Assembly (NCBI GenBank): GCA_004154925.1
Contig: QJNS01000140.1
Location: forward strand, 142,278-206,277
Origin: Monosporascus cannonballus
Lineage: Eukaryota > Ascomycota > Sordariomycetes > Xylariales
Direction: 5' to 3'
Length of the DNA: 64,000 nucleotides
A program made the position numbers and the translations under genes. Positions 24,540-36,449 of this stretch are shown here, piece by piece. Each line of letters begins with the position of its first letter. Position 1 is the stretch's first letter. Below the pieces are notes generated by a model that saw nothing but the letters and a program-made list of their open reading frames with translations, made no database searches and had not been told where the DNA came from.

Positions 24540-27140
24540 TCTTTAATAAACGCTAGGCGCTAATAAGGTTTTTGGCTGGCTCCCAGGTATTTTCGGAATT
24601 TAAATGTTTTTTTTAATTGATTAAGTATTAGATAAGTTTTTTTTATTTTCGTATGTGGAAAATCTTTTTTATTTCATATACCTGTTCGTTCTCCATTTTT
24701 ATATCATTTTGTAACGTATATACTTTGATTATATCTGCTATTAATTCGAATAAGGAAACATAAAAGATTAAATAAAGTTTAACTTTTGGTGGAAATTTTA
24801 ATTAATAATTATTTTCTGAGATATTTTTAATGATTTAATATAGGCCGATATATTTGAAATCGAGTTTTTTATTAGGTTTTTATTTGAACGTTTTTGGTAA
24901 CGAAGAAAACTATTTTCCCTTTTTCGAAATTAATTCCTTTAACCTGTTTTAATTATAATATTTTCTTATTTGATTTTGTACGAATTCTAATATTATCTTT
25001 ATTTTTTGATGTAATTATCGTGGCTGTTTTAACGTAAGGATTACTTTAATATTAATTAAGCTTTCGTTTTATACTTTCTTATAAACTTTAAAAATAAAAC
25101 CAAAATTTACATTTATTAATATTATTTTAATATTTGTATAATAACTGGTATTATAGGTTAAATATACGATTAATAATTTTTTAACCTAGTTATTCTGTTT
25201 GTTATTAATATAATATCGTAAATAAATTTCCAAAATTTGATTTGTCCGTTTTATTTATTTATTCGTTTAATGTTTAAATACGTTAAATAATTTGTAATTT
25301 ATGCTAATTTATATTAATACCTTTTGCTAAAATTTAGATATAAATATTATTCTTTTATTTAAGATAATTTTGATTAATAATCTGTATATATTGAAAATAT
25401 TTTTAGAAAAATATATGCTATTTGTTCCGCGTTTGTATTATCGTAATATGGTAGAAAATAAAAAGATTTCGTAAATCAATTAATAATTACGAAAATATGA
25501 TCGTAATATATTTTTGTATTTAAATATTTTAATATAAAGAATTTAATAATAAAGTCGAATATAATTAAATATTATAGTCGCTTTATAATTAGTAATAATT
25601 GTAATTTTCCGTATGGTTTATGTCGTCGAATTTTTGCTTTGGCGCAAATACTGTATTGCCGTATAATTTTCTGTGCCGTTAATTTTATTCTGGGAAAAAA
25701 ATATATGCGTTAAAGTTGTATTAGGGTTGGGTAAATCCTTAAATGTCCGTATAGCTAATATTCGTATATTTTTTGTATTAAATATTTTGGATATTTTTTT
25801 AGAATTTATATTTTGTTCGTTTTTTAATTTTCTGGAAAATTATTATTATATTACTTGATCTTTTAGTATATGTCGAAAGATACTGCTCCAATTATCGGAA
25901 TTTGCCGTAAGCATAAATATCCTTTTATGGTAATATCAAAAATTATATAACTAATTTTAATTAATTTGTTTTCGAATTGTAACCGCTTATTTAAGGTTTT
26001 TACTTTGTTATTTTCTAAGCTTTTTTTATAAATAAAAATAAAGTCGAAATTCGCCAATTTTTCCGTATATTTTAATTATCGTTTTATAAACTTCTTAAGT
26101 ATGGTAAATCAAATAGAGTTTTAATAATTTAGGTAAACTTTAACTTAATATAAATTTCCCTTTAAGAAATATTTAAAATTTCGAAATACCATAATAACAA
26201 CCATAAATTCCTTATTTGGAATGCTGTAATTAACTTCGGCGTTTTTTAACTTATACGAAAAGAATATAATGAGGTATAATTTACCTTAATTATTTCGTTA
26301 TCCGATTATTACGTTTAATATATAATCCGGAATATCGGTTTTTAATTTATCAGGGCGGTTTAAATCGTACAAAATTAGTACCAATTTGCTGGTAATCGTA
26401 TCCTTAATATCCCGCAATGCCTTTTTCGTATTTGGCGTTTATTTAAATTTTTTTTTTCGTAAAGTTCGTTAAGGATATAATTATTTTGCTAAAACTTCGA
26501 ATAAATTTCCTATAATAATTGGCAAATTTGAAAAATGCCTATACCTTTTTAATTATTATTAATATTTACTATTTTATAATTGCAGTAACTTTTTTAAAGT
26601 TTATTTTGATATATTTTAAGGTAATAATATGTTCTAGATATTTTATTTTCTGTTTATGGAACTAATTTTCTTTTACGTTGATAAGTAACATTACGTTTTG
26701 TAAAACTTAAAAAAGTTTATAAACGTATTTTACGTATACCTTTTCCATTTTTAAAAAATTGAAAATGCCGTTGAAATAATATATAACGAATATATCAAGA
26801 TATTTTCGTGATATATAATTTATTATCCGTTAAAAGGTTATTGATATATTCGTAAGTTTTATAAATATAACTAAATATTTAAATAATCCGTATTTTATTT
26901 TAAAAGTTGTTTTTTCTTCGTATCCTTTTTTAATCTTAATAAGGTTGTATTTCTTTTTAAGATCGAATGGTATAAATTTTTTGGTTCCGTATAATCGAGT
27001 TTTTATTTCCGTAATCAAAAGTAATAGTATTCGATCCTGAATAGTGATATCGTTTAGTTATCGATAGTTAACCACAAGTCGTAACTTTTTATTTTTTTGG
27101 CACGAAAAATATAAGATATTTTATTGGTGATTTCGAAGGT
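24540..27140 (-). pseudogene. Element 3 pol, 3' part (RT C-terminal half, RNase H, integrase, chromodomain)
   Basis: Minus-strand pol segment interrupted at 27140 by element 2. The RNase H region at about 26400-26170 is recognisable. It is followed by the H2C2 zinc region and catalytic core of integrase (about 25780-24900) and the chromodomain. Stops and indels throughout. The short frames open here are chance gaps between stops. Confidence 0.7.
27136..27140. repeat. Target-site duplication AAGGT of element 2 (left copy)
   Basis: AAGGT at 27136-27140 is repeated exactly at 33800-33804, on the outer sides of the two LTRs. The flanking element 3 sequence (TTTCGAAGGT / CGAATTT) joins correctly when element 2 and one copy are removed. 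The same junction uninterrupted is seen at about 39046-39065 in element 4. Confidence 0.9.
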
Positions 27141-27535
27141 TGTTATGACCTAACGGTCTTGGCTTCTTTTCAGACGGTCGGAACCACGAAGGGGTCAGCT
27201 CCGACCCAAGCCAAGCCGTCACGTAACTGGTTCAAAGGTCTCAAGGTGCCAAGCACCTTAAGCCCCTTAAGCCAGCAGAAGGGCTAAAAGGGCTTAAAGG
27301 GCTTAAGGGTTTAAGCCGTTTAAGTACCTTAAGCGAAAATAAGGATATATACGCTTATTAATTCCATAATTTAAATAGCTTTAGCTTGCAATAATATTTC
27401 GTTACCTAAAGCACCCTTAATATGACGAAACGTAATACGTTACTGTATTTATTGCTTAAATTCTTACGATATTCCTGTTAATATAAACCCGTCGACTTAA
27501 GGTTTAATAATTGGTTAAATTGCTAAACCGTTATA
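27141..27535 (+). repeat. 5' LTR of element 2
   Basis: 395 bp, starting TGTTATGACC and ending CCGTTATA (originally TACA). U3 carries a dense set of CTTAAG/AAGGGCTT units at 27244-27335, able to fold as hairpins. From about 27400 on it matches the U5 end of every other LTR here. Confidence 0.85.
27244..27335 (+). repeat. CTTAAG-rich hairpin repeats in element 2 U3
   Basis: Begins with the hairpin GGTGCCAAGCACC, followed by inverted units CCTTAAGCCCCTTAAGCC and GGGCTTAAAGGGCTTAAG. The same block, slightly changed, lies at about 33515-33605 in the 3' LTR. Position in U3 suggests promoter or enhancer repeats, but no factor site is identified. Confidence 0.6.
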
Positions 27536-27563
27536 CGTTGCAAATTTTTATTCAATAATACTG
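27536..27563 (+). other. Putative primer-binding region of element 2
   Basis: The bases right after the 5' LTR (CGTTGCAAATTTTTATTCAA) are the same, allowing transitions, in elements 1, 3, 4, 5 and F. That is where the minus-strand primer should anneal. It does not start with the TGG complementary to a tRNA CCA end. Priming may therefore use an internal tRNA fragment or self-priming; the sequence does not decide. Confidence 0.4.
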
Positions 27564-27699
27564 TTAAAATATCGACCAGCATTTAGGAAACCTTTATTTA
27601 ATAACTTTAGGCTCGAATTCGGAAGCTGGAAAAAAAAGTCCAACAACTTAGGGCTACGCCACCTGCCCAACCCTTTTTCGCCCGTATAAAGCTAAAAAA

Positions 27700-30600
27700 G
27701 CCAGAACCCTACGAGGGAAAAGGCAACCGTTAAACCTTCCTAACTTAGGCACGAATTTACCTTCGTTTCCTAAATCTTAATAACCCAGCAGATATGGTCC
27801 TAGCAATAAAAGCATACCTAATAAGAAATACGGCTAATTAATTTAAACTTATTATAAGAAATTTTTTAAAAGTAAAAAAAATAAATAACGAGGACTTTAT
27901 TAATAAGATTTTTTTAACTTATATTAATTTCGAAAATAAAGTATGCGATAATTTCGGCAATCCGGATAAAAAATGATAAACGGCTTAATAATTCTTATAA
28001 TTCCGACAAAAAAATTTGTATTTAAATACGCCGTAACTTTTAAAAGTTTTGCAATTAAGGCAAAATAGGACAATAACAAAGCCGATACCTTTATCGATAT
28101 ATTTTATAAAAAATGAAAAAATAATATGAAGGATAAAATTATTCGAATCAAACAACTAATTGCCCTGGACCGGTATATCGCAAAAATAATTAAAATTAAT
28201 AACCGATAATTTGAAAAACGATAAAAAAAATAACACGCCTTACGTTCGGGATATAAGTCCAAGTAAGAGAAAAAACGAAACGCACCCCTTACTTCTTATG
28301 GAACGGCGCCAAAGCTTATGGAATTTGGCATTACTTAAAAACAAAATTAAACCCAGATTAAATATTTTAATTATGGCAAAATAAGATAAAAGGCTTATAA
28401 ATATAAAAAACCTAAAAAACTACGATAAGAAAACTGGATCTTTATATCAAAAGGATAATCCAGGAATAATTAAGGAAACGATAACAAAATTATTAACATA
28501 ATCCAAGCCAAATATATATCAAGCCTTAAACAAAAAGTCTAATAAGGACTATTACGATAAGAAATTTGACGAAAAATGCAAAAAGCCAAAAAGCTAGCTC
28601 AATAAGTATTACGAACATAACAAAAAGCGTTATAAAAATAATTATACGAATATCGGGATTAAATAGAAAAATTCTACCCCGGAATACCCGATCGATACGG
28701 CAAAATACATATTATATACTGTCGACGACGAAAATGCCCTAATTACGAGAAATAAAAACAATATATTTACGTACGAATTACCTACATATATTATAAGGGA
28801 TTCGATTTTCCAAACCGTACCGGACATAATAAAAATAATAAGTAATAATATCGACAGTTTCGAATTATAACCCCAGGAAATATTTAGCAGTTAGCCGAAA
28901 TAAAGAATTAATTTAAAGGAAAATAATGCCGGTAAAAAAACACTTTTTATTATTATAAATAATACGATTATTAAACGGAAAAAAAGTTAATCCAGCGTAC
29001 GGTAAAAAAACATGATTAAAAAGTTATTACGGACTTTTATTTCGAATTAATATTTACGGCCGACCTTTATAAAAGGAAAGTTATTAAGGAAAAAATACGT
29101 TAATTTATAAAAGATTTTTAAAACGATAATTAAAACGATATATAACAAAACGTAATCGTAAACATAAAAAAATAATTTATTCGATAAAAAAGAATTATAA
29201 AAAGATTAGGAATAACTAATACGGCTTAAAAAAACAGTACGCCGGCAACAACGATAAATATAGTAACTTAACGCGTTAAACGAAAAAACATAAGCAAGGT
29301 TTGATAAATTCGAACAAAAATTTAAAAAAAAGGCTACTTATAAAAAAGCCGCAAAATAACGAAACCCAGAAAAATCGGAAAGAATTCCTAAAAAAATTTT
29401 AAACGCGACGATAAAAAACGTTAACGATCTTATCACCTTGGAAATACGAATCAGAACGTATTAGTATACCGTAATGGTAAATTACGGAGCTTTAGGCGGA
29501 AATTATATTATACCGGATATGGTTAATAAATTTAAATTATTATGGAGATATAAGTTAGAATTCTATATAACAACAAATACCGAAATTTAAGAATTTGCTT
29601 ACGATAACGGAAAAATTATACGCGAAATTAAATATTTCGAAACTTTTGTCCAAAAACGATATTAAACAGTTAATTTCGATATCGTTCCATTTGGGAATTA
29701 CGATATGATCTTAGGATTACTATGGATACGCCAGTACGGAGTTTTGATTAACGGAAAAATTAGTTAAGTAAAATTCGTTTTATTTTTTGTTAATAAATAA
29801 AAAAAGAAAAAATTAAAATTTTAATATTTGATTGATAATGGCGACGAATACAGGCATAAGGATACCATAAATATTTTATTATTTAAAGAAATAAAATATA
29901 AAAAAGAAAACGGGTATTAAAGAAAAATACGACGTATCGTTATTATTATTAGAGCGAAATTAAAGCAATTAAATAACGATTTAAAATAATACAAATAATA
30001 ATCCGAAAAATTAGAAAATTTAATTAATATATTACCATAATATTATAAATACGAATAATTTTTTAAAAAGAAATTTAATACGAAATTACCAGAATATAAC
30101 GAATAAAATTATAAAATAGTTTTTAAGGAAAAACTTTCGACAAAGTTTTACCTTATTTATAACCTTAATAAAAACGAATTACGTATTTTCAGAAAATACC
30201 TAAAAGATTGGTTACAAAAAAAATGGATTCGACCTTTAAAATTATTAGCAAAATACCTTATGTTTTTCGTATTTAAGAAAAACAAAAAATTATAACTTAT
30301 AGTTAATTATTAATAATTAAACGATATTATTATTAAAAATTAAATATTATTACTCCTAATTACGGAAATAAAAAACTAATTTTATAAAGCCAAATAGTTT
30401 ATAGCATTTAACCTTAAAAATAAATATAACTTTATTAGGATTAAAAAAAACATAAATAAAAAATAACTTTCCAAACAAAATACGGACTATTTAAGTATTT
30501 GGTTATACTAATAGGACTTACGAACGTATTAATAACCTTTTAATAAATAGTTAATTATATATTACGAAAATACCTCGATATTTTCGTCGTTTATTATCTC

Positions 30601-32785
30601 GACAACATTTTTATTTTTTCGGAAATAAAAACAATATACGTAAGATATGTTTATAAGGTTTTTTAAGTTTTACAAAACGCGAAATTATTAATTAACGCAA
30701 AAAAAAATCAATTTTATATATAAAAAGTAAAATATTTGGGACATATTATTATCGTAAAATATATCAAAATAAACCTTAAGAAAATCGCTATAATTACAAA
30801 ATAATAAACGCTAATAACGATTAAGGAGATATAAGCATTCCTTAAATTCGCCAATTATTACAGGAAGTTTATTCGAAACTTTAGCAAAATAGTTATATCC
30901 TTAATAAATTTTACGAAAAAAATTTTTTAAATAGACGCCAAATACGGAAAAGGTATTTTAGGATATTAAGGATACAATTACCAGCGAGCCAGTACTAATT
31001 ATATATGATCCAAACCGTTCCATTAAATTAAAAACCGATATTTCGGATTACGCGTTAGGCGTAATAATCGGATAGTAAAATAATTAAGGCAAATTATACC
31101 TTATTATATTTTTTTCGTACAAGTTAAAAGAAACCGAACTTAATTACGGTATTCAAAATAAGGAATTTATGGCCATTATTATGGCATTTCGGGAGTTTAG
31201 GCATTTTATAAAGGGAAATTTGCACCAGGTTAAAATCTATACGGATTATCAAAATCTTACCCGATTTATTACGTTTAAAAAGTTTATAGGACGATAATTT
31301 CGTTATCATTTATAAAAAGGATTAGAAAACGGCAAAGCAAATACTTTAAGCAGGCGATCAGATTTCGAAAAAAAATTGGTCAAAGTTACCCATATAATTT
31401 TTAATATTATTACAAAAGGATATTGACGCTTACGATAAATTGCGACGATTCGGGCAATACCTTTTGATATACATTAAAAAATCTAATAGTATAATGATAA
31501 TTTTCTAAAAAACCAAAAAACGGATAAAATGCAAATTTTAAAAAAATACCAAAAAGATCTGGTATAAAAGATATATAAATATTAGTTACATGGATATCCA
31601 GGGATTTACGAAACCTTAAAGCGATTTTAACGCATATATTCCTTTTTTAAAATAAAATTAACTGTAAAAAAAATTATACGGCAATGCAATATTTCCGTTA
31701 AAGCAAAGACTCGACGACACAAGCCATACGGAAAATTACAGCCATTATTAATTACAAAGTAATTATGGTATTTAATTATATTTAATTTTATTATTAAATT
31801 TTTTATATAAAAATATTTATTTATTTACGGAAATATATTACCATAATATTTTTGTAATTATCGATTAATTTACGAAATTTTCCCATTTTTTACCATATTA
31901 CGAAAACACAAACGCCGAACAATTAGCATATACATTTTTTAAATATATTTTCAATATATACGGATTATTAATGGAAATTATATCAAATAAAGGATTAATA
32001 TTTATATCAAAATTTTAATAACGCCTTATAATATAAATCGGCTTAAATTATAAACAAATAAATAAATAAAACGAATAAATTAAAGCTTAAAAACCTATTT
32101 ATAAAATTACATTAATTACGAATAAAATAATTAAGTTAAAAAGTTATCGATTATTTAATTAGTTTATAATATTAATTATTACGAAAATATTAAAATAATA
32201 CTTACGAACGTAAATTTTGGTTTTATTCCAAAGGTTTACAAAAAAAACGCATAATAACGATCCCATTAATATTAAAATAATTTTTACATTAAAATAATTA
32301 CGATAATTATATTAAAAAATAAAAATGGAATTAAAATTCGTACGAAATTAAATAAATTAATATTATAATTAGAAGAAATTAAAAAAATTAATTTTCGAAA
32401 AGGAAAAAATAGTTTTTTTCGTTACCAAAAACATTTAAATAAAATAATTTAATAAAAAATTCGATTTTAAATATATTGGCCTATATAAAATCGCCAAAAA
32501 AATCTTAAAAAATAATTATTAATTAAAACCTTTACCAAAAATTAAACTTTATTTAATTTTTTATATTTTTTTATTCGAATTAATAACAAATATAATCAAA
32601 ATATATACGGCATAAAATAACGTAAAGTAAAAAACAAACGAATATATAAAATGGAGAAAATTTTCGACATACAAAAACAAAACGGATTTACTTAGTATTT
32701 AATCAAATAAAAAAAGCATCCAAATTCCGAAAATACCTAAAAACCCGCCAAAAACCTTATTGGCGCCTAACGCCTACTGAAAAAC
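27700..32785 (+). pseudogene. Degraded gag-pol of element 2
   Basis: Gag ends about 29430. The protease active site reads VNYGALGGNYI at 29470-29505, where active enzymes have Asp-Ser/Thr-Gly. A matching tail (DIVPFGNYDMILGLLWIRQY) runs at 29672-29732. RT: ILIGLTN..ITF then YLDIFVVYYLDNIFI at about 30565-30610, so the second catalytic Asp of YLDD is Asn. RNase H: LKTDISDYALGVIIG to IYTDYQNLTRFI, 31027-31280. Integrase: H2C2 region with HGYPGI and KTRRHKPYGKLQPL at 31585-31745, and core with HFLPYYENTNAEQLAYTF at about 31895-31945. The chromodomain ends it. Internal stops throughout mark it as dead. Confidence 0.85.
32640..32785 (+). pseudogene. Chromodomain of element 2
   Basis: Reads YKMEKIFDIQKQNGFT.YLIK followed by KKHPNSENT.KPAKNL and RLLKNFY. 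Stops stand where Gln or Trp belong (K-W-K and T-W-E/K in the family). This is the classic chromodomain fold sequence at the integrase C-terminus, which places the element among chromoviruses. Its coding sequence overlaps the last codons of the antisense gene on the other strand. Confidence 0.75.
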
Positions 32786-33320
32786 TTTTACCAACAATAA
32801 CGGGCGCGTCCCAATTAAAAATCGACCAATTAATAACCGGGATATCGGGCCAGTCGGCCGCGGCCTGTACTAACGTAATAGCCGTAACGGCGGCCTCCAA
32901 CTATTTTTGTTCCTTTTCGAAACGCTTAAATTCCTTTATGGCCTCCGCACCTTAAATACCGTAACGAAATATTTCTATACTACGGCCACGAAACAACCGC
33001 CTTTATTTTTGCAAACGATCCAGCTTATTGGCAGCGGCATGCAGCATTTTACAAACCTGTTCCTTTTTATGCTTTAAACGGTCCTTTCCGTCAAAAAGTT
33101 TTTGATACTTGATTTCCGAAAAACCAAAAAGGTAATAAGGATCCCTATGGTAAATATATCGCGTACATTTTAAAAACCTTCAAACTACTTTATATTCCGC
33201 ATTTTTCTTTTCGTAACGAAAACGAAAAAATATTTTAAAACTAAAACGTTTAATACGTTTTGAAAAAATTAAAACGTTAATACGTTTACGGAAACGAAAT
33301 TTTTCGATTCGGCCTGACAT
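32757..33320 (-). pseudogene. Antisense gene of element 2 (187 codons, Cys-motif and coiled coil)
   Basis: Best preserved antisense copy. From ATG at 33320 one frame runs 188 codons to TAA at 32757 with only four internal stops (one TGA, two TAA, one TAG), each one transition from Trp or Gln. The order is: basic N-terminus MSGRIEKFRFRKR; Cys/His stretch KCTRYIYHRDPYYLFGF, where two Tyr probably replace Cys; a Lys/Glu/Leu-rich coiled coil through NKLDRLQK; then KEFKRFEKEQK and a Trp/Asp tail (ADWPDIPVINWSIFNWD). The interior 32800-33140 is far richer in G and C than the rest of the element. It converges with pol and overlaps the chromodomain end, so the true stop is uncertain. Function unknown. 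Confidence 0.65.
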
Positions 33321-33395
33321 AATAAATATATAAAAAGGAAAGTTACTTATTAAAATTAATAAATAAATAATTTGATCTTTAAGGATAAAATTTTT

Positions 33396-33411
33396 GAAAA
33401 AAGGAAGATCG
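33396..33411 (+). other. Polypurine tract of element 2
   Basis: GAAAAAAGGAAGATCG lies immediately before the 3' LTR on the plus strand. It is the site of plus-strand priming in LTR elements and matches the minus-strand tracts of elements 1 and 3. Confidence 0.75.
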
Positions 33412-33799
33412 TATTATAACCTAACGGTCTTGGCTTTTTTTTAAACGGTTGGAATTACGAAAAAATTAGTTCCGACCCAAATTAAAACGTTACGTAACTA
33501 GCTTAAAAGTCTTAAGGTGCCAAGTACCTTAAGCCCTTTAAGCCAGCAGGAAGGTTCAAAAGGCTTAAAGGGCTTAAAGGTTTAAGCCGCTTAAATACCT
33601 TAAGCCAAGATAAGGATATATATATTTATTAATTCTATAATTTAGATAATTTCAGCTTGTAATAACATTTCGTTACCTAAAGCACCCTTGGCATTACGAG
33701 ACGTAATACGTTACTGTATCTATTGCTTAAATTCCCACGATACTCCTGCCAACATAAACCCGTCGACTTAATAGTTGGTTAAACCGCCAAGCCGTCATA
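33412..33799 (+). repeat. 3' LTR of element 2
   Basis: 388 bp, from TATTATAACC (TG changed to TA) to CCGTCATA. It pairs with 27141-27535. Its U5 half is less mutated than that of the 5' LTR. It is followed by the AAGGT duplication at 33800-33804. Confidence 0.85.
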
Positions 33800-33804
33800 A
33801 AGGT

Positions 33805-35395
33805 CGAATTTATTTTTTTTTGTAACCGATTTTGGAGGCATTTTTTGAAAGTACGTAATTCGTTTTCGTTGAAATTATAAATAAGGTAAAACTGTATTAA
33901 AAATTGCTTTTAAAAAATTATTTTATATTTTTATTCGTTATATTCTGTTAATTTCGTATCGAATTCCTTTTTAAAAAATTATTTATATTTATAATATTAT
34001 AATAATGTATTAGTTAAAATTTTTAATTTTCGGGGTTATTATTATTATTATTTCAAATCGTTATTTAATTGTTTTAATTTCGTTTTAATAATAACAACGA
34101 TACGTCATATTTTTTTAGTCTCCGTTTTTTATATCTTATTTGTTTGGGTAGTAATGTTTTTGTCATATCTTTATGCTTATAATCGTTATTATTATCGATT
34201 AAATATTAAAATCTTAATTTCCCTTTTGCTTATTAATAAGGTATAAGGTAAACCTTATTTAATTAATCTTTTTATTAATTAAAATTCCGTATTAGCGTAT
34301 TTATGGTAATTTTAAGATTATATCGTAATTCCCAAATAAAACGATATCGAAATTAACGATTTAATATTATTTTTATATAAAAATTTTACATTAATTAATT
34401 TCGCGTATAGTTTTTCAGTTATCGTAAGCGAATTCCTAACTTTCGGCATTTATCGTTATATAAGGTTTTAATTTATATTTTTATACTAATTTAAACTTAT
34501 TAACTGTATTCGGGGCAATATAATTTCCGCCTAGAATTCCGTAATCCATTATTACGATATACCAGTACGTTTCGATTCATATATTTAAAGTAATAAAGTT
34601 ATTAACGTTTTTTATTATTACGTTTAAAGCCCTTTTCGGAAATTTCTTATAATTTTTTTAAGTTTCGTTATTCTGCAGGTTTTTTATAGGCAACTTTTTT
34701 TTAAATTTTTGTTCGAATTTATCGAACCTTATTTATGTTTTTTCTTTTAACGTATTAAATTATTATATTTGTCATTATTGCCGGCATATTATTCCTTTGA
34801 ATCGTATTAATTATTCCTAATTCTTTTGCAATTCCTTTTTTTATTAAATAAATTATTTTTTATATTTACGATTATATCTTATTATACATTATTTTAATTA
34901 TTGTTCCGAAGATCTCTTATAAATTAACGTATTTCTTTTTTAATAACCTTTTTTTCGTAAAAGTTTATAATAAATATTAATTAAAAATAAAGGTCCGTAA
35001 TAATCTTCTAATAATACTTTTTTACCGTACGTTAAATCAATTTTTTTCCGTTTAATAATTATATTATTTATAATACAAAAAGTGTTTTCTTACGGGTATT
35101 ACTGTTCTTCGAATTAACTTTTAATATTGGCAAATTATTCGATATTTCTTGGAGCTATGGTTCGAAAATATCGATACCATTATTTGTTATCTTTATTGTT
35201 TCCGGTACGATTTGGAAAATCTAATTTTTCGTAATATGTACGGGTAATTCGTACGTAAAGATATTATTTTTATTTTTCGTAATCGGGATAGTCTCGTCGT
35301 CGATAATATATGGTATGCTTTTTGCCGTACCGATTAAAGGTTTCGGGATAAACCTTTTCTTTCTAATTCTGGTACTTGCGTAATTTGTAACGGCT
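33805..35395 (-). pseudogene. Element 3 middle segment (RT N-terminal part, protease, part of gag)
   Basis: Minus-strand continuation of element 3 between its two nested insertions. The protease region, seen as the reverse of CGATATCGAAATTAACG and neighbouring sequence, lies at about 34280-34600. The gag C-terminal sequence runs to 35395, where element 4 is inserted. Degraded by RIP. Confidence 0.65.
35391..35395. repeat. Target-site duplication TAATT of element 4 (left copy)
   Basis: TAATT at 35391-35395 is repeated exactly at 42150-42154. Removing element 4 restores a continuous gag sequence of element 3. Confidence 0.9.
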
Positions 35396-35770
35396 AGGCG
35401 GTTTAACCAACTATTAAACCTTAAGTCGACGGGTTTATAATTGCAGAAGTATCGTAGGAATCTGAGTAATAAATATAGTAACGTATTACATCTCTTAATA
35501 CCGGAAATGCTTTATTATAAACGATAAATATTAATAAATATTATAAGCTAAAATTATTTAAATTATAGAATTAATAAACGTACATATTATTTTCCTTTTT
35601 CGCTTAATTATTCGTAATTACGCCGTTAATAATAATTACGATTATTTGAAATTACTTTTAATCATTAATAATCATTGGCTTAACAATAATTACTATTACG
35701 TAACTTAGTAAATAACCCGTATATTTTTGCCTAACCGTTTCTTAAAATCGGAACTTATTAAATCGTAATA
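35396..35770 (-). repeat. 3' LTR of element 4
   Basis: Starts TGTAACGGCT and ends ATCGTAATA (from GTCGTAACA). 375 bp. It pairs with 41772-42149. The U3 part is a distinct module with CATTAATAATCATTGGCTT-type sequence. Confidence 0.85.
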
Positions 35771-35839
35771 TAATTTCTCCTTTCCCCAAATCTTATTTTT
35801 AAGATTTCTTTTTTTTTTTCGTTTAATAAATATCCTTTT

Positions 35840-36440
35840 TTTTTGCTTTTAATTATATCGTTTTGCATTTCCAAAATTTGTCATATTTCCCGTTCTTTTA
35901 TTGTTCGTTATGCTAATTTTGTAAAAGCCTTTAACAAATTTAATTACGAAATTATATTTTATTTTTATTAGTTTTCGAAAAATACAAAATATAAAATAAT
36001 GGAAAATATTTTAAGGTATAAGGAATATATTAATCGGGATCGATTTTATAATGGTACCAATATATTTATTTTTTTCTTGTAAAATATTTATCGTAAATAT
36101 TAATATTTAAAATACAACAAAACGTTTATCGAAAATCAATTATTAAAACTTTAGCAATTTTATTACAAGATTTAACTTAAATATTAGGAAAAAATATATA
36201 AACCTTTTTTTCGTTTTATTCATTTACGTAAATAAAAAATGTAAATTCGTTCGAAAAACATTATTATAATATAATATAGGTTTTAATTATTAAATAACCT
36301 AAAAAAAATAAAAGCATTAAACGCAAAAGCAATTAAAAACCGCCATTACGGTTATTACGTGAACGCAGGCCGTAATCAATTGGCCTAATATCCCGGTTAC
36401 TAATTAATTAATTATTAATTAAAACGCGCCCATTATTATT
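35840..36440 (+). pseudogene. Antisense gene remnant of element 4
   Basis: Only the C-terminal part is alignable. 36334-36434 matches, base for base with transitions, the tail of the element 2 antisense gene (the Ala/Thr/Val-rich stretch and Trp/Asp tail). Upstream, a Lys-rich plus-strand reading resembles a coiled coil but is riddled with stops. It shows that the gene was present in this copy too. Confidence 0.45.
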
Positions 36441-36449
36441 AATAAAAAT

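Larger units (their letters stand above)
27141..33799 (+). mobile_element. Element 2: complete Ty3/Gypsy chromovirus nested in element 3
   Basis: 6.66 kb, LTR to LTR, plus strand, with perfect AAGGT duplication. It is the clearest copy for reading domains: gag about 27700-29430, protease 29440-29770, RT about 30200-30750, RNase H 31000-31300, integrase 31560-32450, chromodomain 32640-32785, antisense gene 32757-33320 on the other strand, purine tract 33396-33411, then 3' LTR. Its U3 differs from those of elements 1, 3, 4 and 5, being full of CTTAAG-type repeats. It is mutated by RIP after insertion and cannot be autonomous. Confidence 0.9.
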
